Shown piece after piece: positions 47,678-59,374 of a stretch of 64,000 nt of DNA. Location of the stretch: assembly GCA_026413225.1 (NCBI GenBank), contig CM048552.1, positions 166,296,053 to 166,360,052 on the forward strand. The letters run 5' to 3'. A program made the translations under genes and the position numbers. The notes beneath the pieces are model-generated. The model had not been told where the DNA came from, searched no databases, and saw only the letters and a program-made list of their open reading frames with translations. Numbering within the stretch: the first letter of the stretch is position 1; each line of letters begins with the position of its first letter. The DNA is from Otis tarda (taxonomy: Eukaryota > Chordata > Aves > Otidiformes > Otididae).

Positions 47678-50028
47678 AGAATCATAGAATCATAGAATGG
47701 TTAGGGTTGGAAGGGACCATCAAAGGTCATCTAGTCCAACCCCCCTGCAAGAAGCAGGAACATCCCCAACTAGATCAGATTGCTCAGAGCCTCATCCAGC
47801 CTGGCCTTGAATGATTCCAGGGATGGGGCATCCACCACCTCTCTGGGCAAACTGTTCCAGTGTTCTATAACTTGCATTGTAAAAATTTTTTTCCTAATTT
47901 CCAATCTAAATCTACCCCCCACTATTTTAAAACCATTACTCCTTCTCCTATTGCAACAGGCCCTACTAAACAGCCTCTCCCCATCTTTCTTATAGGCCCC
48001 CTTGAGGTACTGGAAGACCGCTATCAGGTCTCCCCGGAGTCTCCTCTTCTCCAGGCTGAAGAGCCCCAACTCTCTCAGCCTGTCCTCATAGGAGAGGTGC
48101 TCCAGCCCTCTGATCATCTTTGTGGCCCTCCTCTGGACCTTCTCCAACTGGTCCATGTCCTTCTTATGTTGGGGGCTCCAGAACTGGACGCAGTACTCCA
48201 GGTGGGGTCTCACCAGGGCAGAGTAGAGGGGGAGAATCACCTCCCTTGACCTGCTGGCCACGCTTCTCTTGATGCAGCCCAGGATGCGATTGGTCTTCTG
48301 GGCCGCAAGGGGGCAATGCCGGCTCATGTTAAGCTTCTTGTCGACCAGCACTCCCAAGTCCTTCTCCTCAGAGCTGCTCTCAATCCGTTCTCCGCCCAGC
48401 CTGTATTTGTGCCTGGGATTGCCACGATCCAGGTGCAGGACCTTGCACTTGGCCTGGTTGAAGTTCATGAGGTTGGCACGGGCCCACCTCTCCAGCCTGT
48501 CCAGGTCCCTCTGCATGGCATCCCTCCCTTCCAGCGTGTCGATGGCACCACACAGCTTGGTGTCGTCGGCGAACTTGCTGAGGGTGCACTCTATCCCACT
48601 CTCCATGTTGCCGACAAAGATGTTGAACAGGGCCGGGCCCAACATGGACCCCTGAAGGACACCACTCGTGACCGGTCTCCATATGGACATTGAGCCGTTA
48701 ACCACCACTCTCTGAGTGCAGCCATCCAGCCAACTCCTTATCCACCGAGTGGTCCGTCCATCAAACCCATGTCTCTCCAGTTTAGAGAGAAGGATGTCAT
48801 GCGGGACAGTGTCAAAAGCGTTGCACAAGTCCAGGTAGATGATGTCAGTTGCTCGTCCCTTGTCCACCGATGCCATCACCCCATCATAGAAGGCCACCAA
48901 ATTGGTCAGGCACGATCTGCCCTTGGTGAAGCCATGTTGGCTGTCACCAACCACCTCCTTGCTCTCCATGTGCCTTAGCATGGTTTCCAGGAGAATCTGC
49001 TCCATGACCTTGCCAGGCACAGAGGTGAGGCTGACCGGCCTGTAGTTACCCGGGTCTTCCTTATTCCCCTTTTTAAAAATTGGGGTTATGTTCCCTCTCT
49101 TCCAGTCATCGGGGACCTCACCAGACTGCCACAACCTCTCAAATACGATAGCCAGTGGCTTGGCAACTTCATCCTCCAGTTCCCTCAGGACCCGCGGATG
49201 GATCTCATCAGGTCCCATGGACTTGTGCACCTTCAAGTTCCTCATATGATCCAAAACCTGCTCTTCAAGTACAGTGGGTGGTTCTTCATCCTCGCCGTCC
49301 CTGCTTGCACCTTCTACAGCTCGGGTGGTGGGACAAGAACTCTTGTCGGTGAAGACTGAGGCAAAAAAGTCATTGAGAACCTCAGCCTTCTCCATGTCCT
49401 GGGTTACCAGGACACCAGTTCCCTTCCGGAGGGGGCCTACATTTTCCCTGGATTTTCTTTTGTCCCCTACGTACCTATAAAAGCTCTTCTTGTTGCATTT
49501 TATGTCCCTGGCCAGATTCAATTCCGTCAGGGCTTTAGCCTTCCTCACCTGATCCCTGGCCACTTGCACAGCCTCTTTGTAGACCTCCCAGGCAACCTGT
49601 CTCTGTTTCCACCCTCTATAGGCCTCCTTTTTTACTTTCAGTTGGTCCAGGAGCTCCTTGCTCATCCACACAGGCCTCCTGGCCTTTTTGCCCGACTTGT
49701 TCTTCATCAGGATGCACCTCTGCTGAGCTTGGAGGAGGTGCTCCTTGAATATAGACCAATTTTCCTGGGCCCCTCTTCCCTCCAGGGCCTCCTCCCATGG
49801 GACTTGGCCCATCAGGTCCCTGAAGAGGCCGAAGTCCGCCTTCCTGAAGTCTAGGGCAGAGAGCCTGCCATGTAGTTTCCTTGCTGCCCCGTGGATCTTG
49901 AACTCCACCATGTCATGGTCACTGCAGCCAAGGCTGTCCTTTAGTTTCACATCCCCCACCAGTCCCTCCCTGTTGGTGAGCACAAGGTCGAGCATGGCAC
50001 CCCTCCTTGTCAGCTCCTCTATCGCCAT
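47678..50028 (-). mobile_element. CR1 LINE, 2.35 kb, longest copy in the window
   Basis: A minus-strand CR1 with its tail at 47678 (AGAATCATAGAATCATAGAA) and the GTTGGAAGGGACCATCAAAG block. It extends through the full 3' untranslated region, the C-terminal region, the complete reverse transcriptase, the linker, and the last part of the endonuclease domain. It breaks off near 50028 upstream of the sequence for EELTRRG. ORF2 is open throughout. The right boundary is approximate. Confidence 0.96.
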
Positions 50029-50040
50029 CGTCTTAATCAT
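47770..50040 (-). CDS. CR1 ORF2 remnant: endonuclease C-terminus plus complete reverse transcriptase (open, 756 codons)
   Basis: CR1 ORF2 encodes an apurinic-type endonuclease and a reverse transcriptase that copy the element's RNA into the genome. Residues 10-50 are the endonuclease end, with LDLVLTN and the conserved SDHDMVEF (residues 40-47). Residues about 290-500 hold the reverse transcriptase: [21 protein letters not shown] (about 317-337), [13 protein letters not shown] (369-381), motif [12 protein letters not shown] (402-412), a [13 protein letters not shown] motif (460-472) and the catalytic FADD (490-493). The C-terminal region ends at the usual stop. The first methionine is flank-derived and not the native start, as most of the endonuclease is missing. 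Two substitutions relative to the 16977 copy hit conserved motifs: CKAFD to CNAFD, and [10 protein letters not shown] to [10 protein letters not shown]. There is no promoter and it is probably not expressed. Confidence 0.88.
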   Translation of the reverse strand: MIKTMAIEELTRRGAMLDLVLTNREGLVGDVKLKDSLGCSDHDMVEFKIHGAARKLHGRLSALDFRKADFGLFRDLMGQVPWEEALEGRGAQENWSIFKEHLLQAQQRCILMKNKSGKKARRPVWMSKELLDQLKVKKEAYRGWKQRQVAWEVYKEAVQVARDQVRKAKALTELNLARDIKCNKKSFYRYVGDKRKSRENVGPLRKGTGVLVTQDMEKAEVLNDFFASVFTDKSSCPTTRAVEGASRDGEDEEPPTVLEEQVLDHMRNLKVHKSMGPDEIHPRVLRELEDEVAKPLAIVFERLWQSGEVPDDWKRGNITPIFKKGNKEDPGNYRPVSLTSVPGKVMEQILLETMLRHMESKEVVGDSQHGFTKGRSCLTNLVAFYDGVMASVDKGRATDIIYLDLCNAFDTVPHDILLSKLERHGFDGRTTRWIRSWLDGCTQRVVVNGSMSIWRPVTSGVLQGSMLGPALFNIFVGNMESGIECTLSKFADDTKLCGAIDTLEGRDAMQRDLDRLERWARANLMNFNQAKCKVLHLDRGNPRHKYRLGGERIESSSEEKDLGVLVDKKLNMSRHCPLAAQKTNRILGCIKRSVASRSREVILPLYSALVRPHLEYCVQFWSPQHKKDMDQLEKVQRRATKMIRGLEHLSYEDRLRELGLFSLEKRRLRGDLIAVFQYLKGAYKKDGERLFSRACCNRRRSNGFKIVGGRFRLEIRKKIFTMQVIEHWNSLPREVVDAPSLESFKARLDEALSNLI

Positions 50041-51397
50041 AACTATGGTGCAGGAACTATGTCTGAATATTCAGTTTGAACTGCTATTCTAACAGCCCTG
50101 TTGAAAGACTAAATGTATTAGCCTGAAGGCATATATTTTAAGTAGTACCATTTCAAATGCCACAACTGATCTAAGCCTTTTGGAACTGGATATGAATTGC
50201 AAAGTTCTTAAGTGGTTGAGAACATACCAGTTCTGGCAGACGTGGAGTTGTTCACTATTTATCATAGCACTGAGTGAATGTCACAGAGAATTAGCAACAC
50301 CTATAATTTATGTTACCTGCAATTCAATATTTCTTCATTGCAGCCTGTAATTTCCAGTTGCAGTGGCTAATGTTGCTTTTTGTTCAATACTAGAGGTAAG
50401 ACACTATCTCTAAAAAAGAGTTAGTCTTTAAACAAATGCAAAAAACCAAGCAAGTAAACAAACAAATAAACAAAACTGAAACAAGATAATATACTTGCTC
50501 CACATTAGCTTATTTCCTGTTTTACTTTATTTTCACTGGTTGCTTAACTTTTCAGACTGGATGAGGACTTCTGTAGCAAAGTGTAATGTTACAACCATAT
50601 CAATAGGGTGACATAGATTTGCAATGGCAAGGATTTAGCTCACTTTTGATCATATTTATGCCACTGCAAGCTCAGAACAGCCATTAAGTTAATGGAAGCT
50701 CCTGTATCCTTTAGAAATGCTTGAACTCACTTTGTCACGGAGTGTTACTACTCAGCATTTTGTCAGTCTATGGTGTTTTACAATGCATTGAACCTACTGT
50801 GCCTATCTGTCCCGCTCTAAGTGACTAGAAAAATTATTTGGGAACAAAAAATACTTTGACATCATGTGCTTCACCATTGGTAGATATGAAATTTACTATT
50901 TCTGTTTCCAAATATGAGCCTGAGAGTTGTCATCTTCTACTCCCATCCTTCCTTCTTTTATCTACTTACTACCACTGGGGCAGATGAAAACAGCTACAGG
51001 AGGGAAAAGCTAAAAAAAGAATGAGTCACAAATGGAGCTACTATTTAAAAAAAAAAAAAGTTATTATCTTTTCTTAAAAGATCAGCAAACTGAGTTAAAA
51101 ACCAAACATATCCATGTTTTTTTTTTAGTATCCTGGCTAAAAGAACCCACTGTCGCCATTGATTGATTCAAGCTCCAGCTTCGTTCTGACTTTCCAACTA
51201 CAGTAGCAGACTTAAGGAGCTAGGGGAATTTGTGAGGACTGTGTGCATGAGGACTCAGTCCGAGATGAAGAGATGATCAGGCTGGGACAGGGAGTTGGAA
51301 AGGAAAGGAATGACACAGAGGGAACATACTCTAGCCATCAAAACAAAGTGTTGTGTCATTACTTAGAATATGGCACTTAGGACTGAGATTTTCCGAG
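50041..51397. other. Unique AT-rich non-coding DNA
   Basis: No gene or repeat family recognised between the CR1 and the next LTR. A-rich runs occur near 51049 and AAAC-type runs near 50440-50475. Confidence 0.55.
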
Positions 51398-51987
51398 TCT
51401 CCTGGTTTCACCTAGGATAGAGTTAATTTTCTTCCTAGCAGCTAGATGGAGCTGTGTTTTGGATTTGTGCTGAAAACAGTGTTGATAATACAAGGATGTT
51501 TTAGCTACTGCTGAGCAGTGCTTATGCAGAGTCAAGGTCTTTTCTGCCTCTCACATCGCCCCACCAGTGAGTAGGCCGGGGTTACACAAGAAGATGGGAA
51601 GGGACGCAACTGGGACAGCTGACCTTAATTGACCAAAGGGATATTCCATGCCATATGATGCCATGCTCAACATATAAATCTGGGGGAAGAAGAAGGAAGG
51701 GGAGGAAAGTCAGTTATGGCATTTATCTTCCCAAATAACCTTTACACTTGATGGATCTCAGTTTTCCTGAAGATGGCTGAACACCTGTCTACTGATGGGA
51801 AGTAGTCAATTAATTCCTTGTTTTGCTTTTCTTGTATGCATGGTTTTGCTTTGCTTATTAAACTGTCTTTATCTCAGCCCACGAGTTTTCTCACTTTTAC
51901 TCTTCTGATTCTCTCCCCCTTCCCACCAGGGAAGGGAGTGTGTGGGTGTCTATGTGGTGCTTAGTTGCCGACTGGGGTTAAACCACA
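51398..51987 (+). mobile_element. ERVL-like solo LTR, about 0.59 kb
   Basis: A plus-strand LTR of a family common in birds. It starts TCTCCTGGTTTCACCTAGGA (first G of TG changed to C), followed by the block GATAGAGTTAATTTTCTTCC. It has ATATAAAT at 51672-51679 as the TATA box, ATTAAA at 51857-51862 followed by CTGTCTTTATCTCAGCCCAC, and ends TGGGGTTAAACCACA. The ends form short inverted repeats (TGGTTT and AAACCA). No internal viral sequence follows and no clear target duplication was seen, so it is an old solo LTR. Confidence 0.9.
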
Positions 51988-54900
51988 AAAGTAAGAAGTA
52001 AGGCGTGTGGCTTAGTCTCTGAACTGATTAGAGAAATCTCAGCCCTCTTTATTTGTGAATAAACTTTTTTTTTTTTTTAGCAATAGTAAAACAAAATATG
52101 TTGACCGTGACTGCATTTATCTCCTTTATCTCAGTGTAATTGGAAATGGCAGACGTTCTCTTGATGGCCTATGTATAGTGTGTGAACATCTGCCAAACTG
52201 GTAAACTAACGAACGCCCCTGTATTCAGATGGGAAAGAAGTGAGGAAAACAATAAGGACAAAACATAGCAACAATCGGTTTGTAGAAAGATTATGACTAA
52301 GTTCCTGTCTTTACAGTAATAATTTAAGAATCTTACTTCTGTGTCATAATTCCCTTTCTAGGAGTCTATTTTTATACTTTAATTAAAAATATATATATAT
52401 ATCTTTCCTCTTCCAAAGAAAATGTACTTTAATAGGAAGCTAAGAATGAACATAAGTTACAAACATGTATACATGAAAAAAATATTATTGCAGAAATCAT
52501 TGAAAGGTAAAATCACTGAAGGTACTGATTACTCAAATTAGTAGTTGCCCTATTATGTCCTCCATGCTATAAAAATCTTCAGTTGCAGGCCATGAGTTTC
52601 AGAGTTAACAATGAGTTTAGGAGGCAGGGAGATAGGAAGATTTCGGAATATACAATATGGACAGTCAAACCATAATTCTGCCCTATCATGAATCCCAGCA
52701 ATTCTACACTATCATGAATAATACATATCCCATCTGAATGCAGATGCAGAGTTTTCTGCCTGTCAGGAAAAAAAATGGTACTGAGTCAAACCATAGTCTA
52801 TGAAAACAGATACTCTTTATCTAGGCAGAAAAATTGTGTTTAGCTTACTCAAAGTAAAGATAGGCTTTACACTTAAAAATAAGTAGTTTGTAATTATAAT
52901 GCGAGTCTAGGAAAGTTACAAAGGAGTTTGAAAACAGTGACTTGTGCCAAATGTGCCTTAAGATAAGTAACTATTTTGATAACTTCTTTAATAGGAGCAT
53001 TTAAATGTCAGTGTTTTCTCTTTTGAAACTGAATGAAACATTTTGATTGCTCAATTTGAAATAATTTTCTTCTGTGAAGTGTAGTTTACATTATAGAAAA
53101 GATCAGGATTAAACATAATTGATTATATTTTAACCAAATGTGCTTTTTTTTTTTTAATAGCAATAATTATTTTATGCACATTGGAGAAATTCCAAGACAC
53201 TTCAGGATTGTTTGTTTTTTTTTTTATATATATATATTTCACAGAACAAAAAAAAAATTTGAAATCACAGAACTTTATAAAACCAGGAAAGTTGTTTTTT
53301 GTTTGTTTCAAATTTACAAAAAAAAAAAAACTGTCATAATAACCTAGATCAATTATTTACAGCTCTTACTCTTTCCAGTGTTCAAGGAAAACCATTAAGA
53401 TTAATCAGTACAAGCCTTTGGTCAGAGATAAGTAACATTTGTTTCCAAGAGCTACGCAGCAAAATAAAAACACATCCTCAGGGAGCAAGAGTGCTGGCAC
53501 AAAATCTATCCTCAGGCAATCAACTGCATAAACGTAGCTAAACATGTGCCATCTGTGGATGAGCTTGTCCAGCAAAATCAGCATAATTTCTCTTACAAAG
53601 CATCCAATTGCTTTGGGATGTGATTCTATGCAGGTGAATTCAGAATATCTGAAACTGTTGCCAGCCTGTTATCTTGAAATTTCTGGAACTGTGACTGCAT
53701 TTTGTGTGGTGGGGATTACTGCAGAAGCAGTAATGCAGAAAAGGTTCTCAGTGCTTATTCCAGTGTCCAAGTGACTTATTTACTCCTGAACAGATGGTCT
53801 TGCAAGCACAGCATACATCAGCTGACTTCTTTATTACCCTAATAAAGCAAGGAAGAAGCACCAACAGTTTTCTATCTTGCAACATATTGGGATGTGCAGG
53901 CTAGAGAGGAATGCCATCAAATGCCAAAAGTATCAAACTAGATGGATCCACCAGAAGGAACACAGTAAGCTGATCTGCCTGGTTGTTATCAAAGCCCTGT
54001 TCTTCCTCACACTGCTACTTCATACACAAGGCCTGTGTTTTTCTCCTAACAAGTTTACTGATCTGCAGCATTTCTTTGTATATGTATATATCTTTCTTGA
54101 AAGCAGCCTTGATATTTAACCCATTGGAGACTTTATTTCTCTAGTGTAATACCTGTCTTTGAACTGCTTGAAAATAAGGGGGTTTGTGGGGTTTTTTTTT
54201 CCTTATTTTTTTGTCTGCTTTTCCAGGATTATATAGTATATATGGCTCAATCATGGGCCACAAAAGTTGTGGGAAACAGAGTACCCACTGCTTGAATGGG
54301 GTCTCTTCCTTGAATTACACCAGGCACAATGATAGTAAGATTTGTGGCATAGGTATACACATAACTCCATCGGGAGCTGCCTCTGACTTGGGGAGTGCCA
54401 GTGGCCAGCTGGGGGCAATGGCCTGAGAGACCCTGGGGAGGGGGGAACAAGAGCCTTTAGTGTCACAGTACATGGGGAGCAGCTGCCACGTTCCCCATGG
54501 GGTTCTATGGTGCAGACAGTTGTGGGGATGAAGGAAAGAGACATCTCCAAAGCCATGAGCAGGGCTCCAGGCTGAGGAGGCCGCACCCACCATGGGCACC
54601 CTACTCCTCCTGGTGAGTACCATGCCAGAGGGAAGGGCTGAGGTTCTTAGTAGAGCCCTTTAGACTCTGCCATCCACGAGGATTTTCTGTAGCAATTAGA
54701 TAATTCAGGCTCTTAGGCTGTTAAAATATTGGCTGGACTAACAGTAGATTTGTAACTCTGTCTATACTGTGTATTCCTTGGACCCAGAAAAAAAAACATT
54801 TAGGGCTTCATACCTTCTGGGAATGCATTGAATGTTGCACTGCTTAGAACCGGCCTACAGATGGCCCAAAGAAACAAAAACGCTGGGATGCCTGTGGTGG

Positions 54901-55299
54901 GGATGCTCAGTCCTCAATTTCAACTGTTTTGCTTAACAAAATAACTTCTATTGTTCCTGCAAAGATAGCCCTTGTAGGGCAGCAACAGCTGAAGCACAGC
55001 AGCATCCCAAAATTAATAAAATGTATTTGGCTTGATACGTGATCTTATCCCCTTACATGTACAAAACGCTTTTAATTGTACAACCTTTTAATTGTTATTA
55101 AAACAGAAGCAGCAGCAATAAAAATATAATGAAAATAAATTGTGTCAATTGTGAAAATAAGATTTCCCTCACACGCAAAATCTACCCCAGAGGAATTCCA
55201 AGAACTGAAACTGTGTTAAAATTACTATACACATCAAGGGAGAATATTTAGTGGTTTTAACAACACAACTATATTCCAGAAATATAAATTTATAGGCAT
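51988..55299. other. Mostly unique AT-rich non-coding DNA
   Basis: No gene could be firmly supported. A TA run lies at 52388-52402 and others at 53224-53238. The interval 54360-54640 is distinctly richer in GC and contains an isolated start-codon and splice-donor-like sequence (54588-54620), described as a finding. The overlapping minus-strand frames at 54247-54623 and the frames at 53138-54119 lack recognisable domains. Confidence 0.5.
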
Positions 55300-55610
55300 T
55301 ATCCTGGTTTTATCTGGGATAGAGTTAATTTTCTTCCTAATAGCTTGTATAGTGCTGTATTTTGGATTTAGGATGAAAATAATGTTGAGAACATACTGAT
55401 GTTTTCGTTATTGCTGAGCAGTACCTACACTAAGTCAAGGACTTTTAAGCTACTAATACTGCCCTGCCAGTGAGAAGGCTGAGGGTACACAACAAGCTGG
55501 GAGGGGACACAGACAGGACAGCTGACCCAAACTGGCCAAAGGGATATTCCATACCATATGATGTCATCCTGAACATATAAACTGGAGGGAGTTGGCTGGG
55601 GAGGGGTGAA
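55300..55610 (+). mobile_element. ERVL-like LTR, 5' half only
   Basis: A plus-strand partial LTR of the same family as 51398-51987. It starts TATCCTGGTTTTATCTGGGA, shares GATAGAGTTAATTTTCTTCC, ACTAAGTCAAGGACTTTT and CTGACCCAAACTGGCCAAAG, and has a TATA-type ATATAA at 55575-55580. Homology stops near 55610, so the polyadenylation region and 3' end are absent. The minus-strand frame at 55445-55666 is spurious. Confidence 0.88.
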
Positions 55611-57500
55611 CTTTGACTACAATCAAAAGTGCTATTGTGATGTGTAATATGCTTCAATATATGCATCTGATTAGATGTAATGCTGACATCTCCTTGACCC
55701 TAGATGGCATTGTTTGAGTGCAGTGGCCCTATGAATCTTCCTGCGTACTCAAGATACTCAAAAAGCAAAGTATTCTAAAATAACTTAACAGCAATATTTA
55801 TATTTTCTGACTAATAAATATTATGGAAAACATTCAAAAACAGTACTGGAAGATTTGAGTTCCAATATATTATACTACATCTTCATGATTGCTCTTTCTT
55901 AAAAGATAAAATTTACATCTAGATTTAACTTTCATTCATTTATTTGTTTTTACTGAAGCACATCCCATATTTATAAATTGCAACCAGCTATGCTTTTATT
56001 TCTGCTAGTGCTAGTATAGTCACACTTCTGGGTCTTACTGATATCAGTATTTGATTTTCCATAACAGCACACAGGATCTTTATTTTTTGCAGTATTACTC
56101 AAATGAGATAATCTCTTTTACAAGTCCTATTAGTCCTGCATTGATATTCTTCTGTATGTGTTTCTATACAGGTATACCATTAGGTTGTGTTCCTTTCATC
56201 TTGTGAAGGTAATTTATTGGAAGAAGAATGTTGAGTTTACACAACCAAAGAGGATACACTGAAATATATAAATTTTATTTTTGCCATTTTCATTAAAGCA
56301 ACATGATCAATGCTACAAAATATGCTGTCTCTTCAGTATCCATGACACTTGCACATGGCTGGCAGTCAGGACACAGTTTCTACAGGGGACCTGTGTCCTT
56401 CTGGAGAGTGAGTTTTAGGGCATCTCAGATAGGGCAGGAAACTGTTTAGATGACTGAATCAGGTCCCTAGGTGGTTGTTAAGTGACATTGATGTCTAGGA
56501 ATCACTGGTGATATTATTTATATTTCCAGGACACAGTTCATTTCCATTAACAAGTCATTAACAATCTGGACATAATAAAAGCATATCCAAGTGCCAAACA
56601 GTATTAAAGCATCCAGAGATATTCACAAGGTTGGAAGATACTGCATGGGCCTTACAGGAGGTCTGAGTAAGAGAGAAGGCAAGCATAATAAAGACCAGTC
56701 TCTTCTTTCTACCAACTGCCAAACTGACAAATCTCTCTTTTGGAAGTAGTGTTAAAAGTCAGATGAAGCATTTGAAATGAGAGAAAAGTAATACATCATA
56801 TAAATAAAAATGAAACTCTTAGCATCTAACAAAAAAAAAAAATGCCTGCAGTTCAACATTTCCCAATCACAATTGATTTGATTAGTGGAGAAGGGGAACA
56901 TACCTAAAGACTTTTACCTCCTCAGTTGACCACAGAAATTAAAAATGGCTTCATGCATGACAGAAAAAAAACCCACTAGCACAAGCAATGAGAACTTTCT
57001 TCCTCCCCCCACCCCGCCTCCAAAAAAAAAGCACATGATTTTTAATGGAAAAGAAAGGCACAAAGCAGCTGTAGGATTTTTTAGCATTCCAAGCAGACTT
57101 GCCCACTTCTGAATGTCTGTTCTAAGTGAATATTTAGTAGTGCAGCTGGCATTGTTACTGATTCAAGAACTCCACTTATTGCATTGAACATCTTACTTTC
57201 CTAGAAAAAGTATCTCACAGCTTCCTACTCAATTCATCCATCATCCAAGCTTAAATTTCTTAGGGTGTTTATATTTTTCGTTTTTTTCTTTGATTTTTCC
57301 TTTCCTTCTCTTCCCTGCCCCGCCATCTCCCCTTCCCTTCCCTGTTACACTTTTCCTCTCCCTTCTCTTCCCCCCTCCCTCCTTGACCCTCTCCCTGTTT
57401 CCCCTCTGTTCCCTTTAGTTTTTAACAGTTCTGAATATTTACTTTCCAAATAATAAACCAAAAAGTATGGAAAACATACTTAACTAAATTTTAACCATTA
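55611..57500. other. Unique AT-rich non-coding DNA ending in a pyrimidine tract
   Basis: No gene or repeat family recognised. It includes a C-rich run near 57005-57020 and the polypyrimidine tract listed separately. Confidence 0.55.
57267..57417. repeat. Polypyrimidine low-complexity tract
   Basis: About 150 bp that is almost entirely C and T on the plus strand, with irregular CCTTCCC, CTCCC and TTTT runs. It resembles a decayed version of the pentamer satellite at 37163. The 62-codon frame over it is an artefact of composition. Confidence 0.8.
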
Positions 57501-58344
57501 ATCATAGAATCATAGAATCATAGAATGGTTAGAGTTGGAAGGGACCTTCAAAGGTCATCTAGTCCAACCCCCCCGCAAGAGCAGGGACATTCCCCGACTA
57601 GATCAGGTTGCTCAGAGCCTCATCCAGCCTGGCCTTGAACACTTCCAGGGATGGGGCCTCCACCACCTCTCTGGGCAACCTGTTCCAGTGTTCTACAACT
57701 CTCATTGTAAAAAATTTTTTATCTAATATCTAATCTAAACCTACCTCCTTCTAATTTAAACCCATTACCCCTTGTCCTATCACAACAGGCCCTACTGAAC
57801 AGCTTCTCCCCATCTTTCCTGTAGGCCCCCTTGAGGTATTGGAAGACCGCTATCAGGTCTCCCCGGAGCCTCCTCTTCTCCAGGCTGAACAGCCCCAACT
57901 CTCTCAGCCTGTCCTCATAGGAGAGGTGCTCCAGCCCTCTGATCATCTTGGTGGCCCTCCTCTGGACCCTTTCCAACTGGTCCATGTCCTTCTTGTGTTG
58001 GGGGCTCCAGAACTGGACACAGTACTCCAGGTGGGGTCTCACCAGGGCAGAGTAGAGGGGCAGAATCACCTCCCTCGACCTGCTGGCCACGCTCCTCTTG
58101 ATGCAGCCCAGGATGCGGTTGGCCTTCTGGGCCGCAAGGGCGCATTGCCCGCTCATGTTGAGCCTCTCGTCTACCAGCACTCCCAAGTCTTTCTCCTCAG
58201 GGCTGCTCTCAATCCATTCTCCGCCCAGCCTGTATTTGTGCCTGGGATTGTCACGACCCAGGTGCAGGACCTTGCACTTGGCCTGGCTGAACTTCACGAG
58301 GTTGGCACGGGCCCACCTCTCCAGCCTGTCAAGGTCCCCCTGGA
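57501..58344 (-). mobile_element. CR1 LINE, 5'-truncated
   Basis: A minus-strand CR1 of about 0.84 kb with three tail units (ATCATAGA repeats) at 57501. It runs into ORF2 and breaks off at about 58344, after the sequence for [12 protein letters not shown]. It belongs to the same young subfamily as the 9383, 16870 and 4993 copies, with long identical blocks. Confidence 0.96.
57611..58344 (-). pseudogene. CR1 ORF2 C-terminal fragment with frameshift
   Basis: The frame at 57719-58297 (192 codons) carries the [12 protein letters not shown]-like, [17 protein letters not shown] and [16 protein letters not shown] segments. It ends early after GRFRLDIR at a stop created near 57719. There this copy has one extra base (TTTTTTATCTAATATC) relative to the other copies. 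The remaining C-terminus ([13 protein letters not shown] region to the normal stop) continues in another frame down to about 57611. The reverse transcriptase core is missing. Confidence 0.9.
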
Positions 58345-59192
58345 CAGAAATCTACAGAAACCTTTCCAATAAAAGGAGAAGCCATGTGCAATGTTTTAGG
58401 GACATAAATATAATTACTTCTCTGCAAACAGAACCTCATTGTTAGAACAAAATCTGAAATAACAGCTGCTATAGATATAAATTGTATTAGAAATTGCTAA
58501 TATTTATGCATTTAAAAGTAAAGTATTTTGCTTATCATGGAGGTAATGATGGTGATGGAAGCAGGTAGACAGGTTATAAAAGTCTAAAAGAGACAGCAAA
58601 GTCTGGAATTTCAGAAGAATAAATAACTTTCACCAAAAGATTACTTTTCAAAGGGTATAAGAGAAAAATACTTGCTTAGTTAGTAGTACATCATACTCTA
58701 CTCATTCTGCTGTATTTACATACCTAACTGTTCTAGAATGCTGGTCTCTCTTTAGCACTTATCACTGGAAATGTAATTTGTACTTACACGAGTCACAAAA
58801 ATCAGCAAAAATATAAAGTATCAGGGATCTCCTCTCAGCAGATACATGTTCAGTATAGGTAGAATAGAGGTTCAGTGTGGGTACAGTATCCTGCACTATA
58901 ATCCTTTACTTTCAAATAAAGTTTATCCTGATTTCAAACAGTTTTTATAGATGAATATTACTGTCTTGTCACCAGTTTCAGAAATAAGTTTTATGTTATT
59001 ACAAATGTCATATATTAATTCCTCTAGTGAAGCAGAGATCCAAATGTAGCAATGACCCCAATAGTACACATACATGATACTGTCTAACAAAAGAAAAAGT
59101 GTTAAAAATTAAGTGCTCATGTTGATTCCTTTTTTCTTTTTTCCCCTCCTTTTTTTTTTTCTTAAACGTAGTATACTTAGTAAGTTATACCC
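58345..59192. other. Unique AT-rich non-coding DNA
   Basis: No gene or repeat family recognised. A T-rich stretch (59127-59160) lies just before the LTR. Confidence 0.55.
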
Positions 59193-59366
59193 TCTTCTGG
59201 TTTTGTTTAGTGAGGGGGGGCCTAAGGTGGTAGCTTCTGTAGGAAACTGCTAGAAGTCGCTCCCCTTTGTTTAGTGGACTTGGCTGGGCCTAGGGCGGAC
59301 CAGCCGCTGGCCAAGGCCAAGCCAATTCGTTGCAGAATGTCCCCTGATAACACCTCTGCAATAACG

Positions 59367-59374
59367 TATTTAAG
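59367..59374 (+). promoter_or_regulatory. LTR TATA-like element
   Basis: TATTTAAG lies about 175 bp into LTR copy C. The same element is present in copies A and B (as CTTAAATA on the plus strand). It is the likely former retroviral core promoter. Confidence 0.55.
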
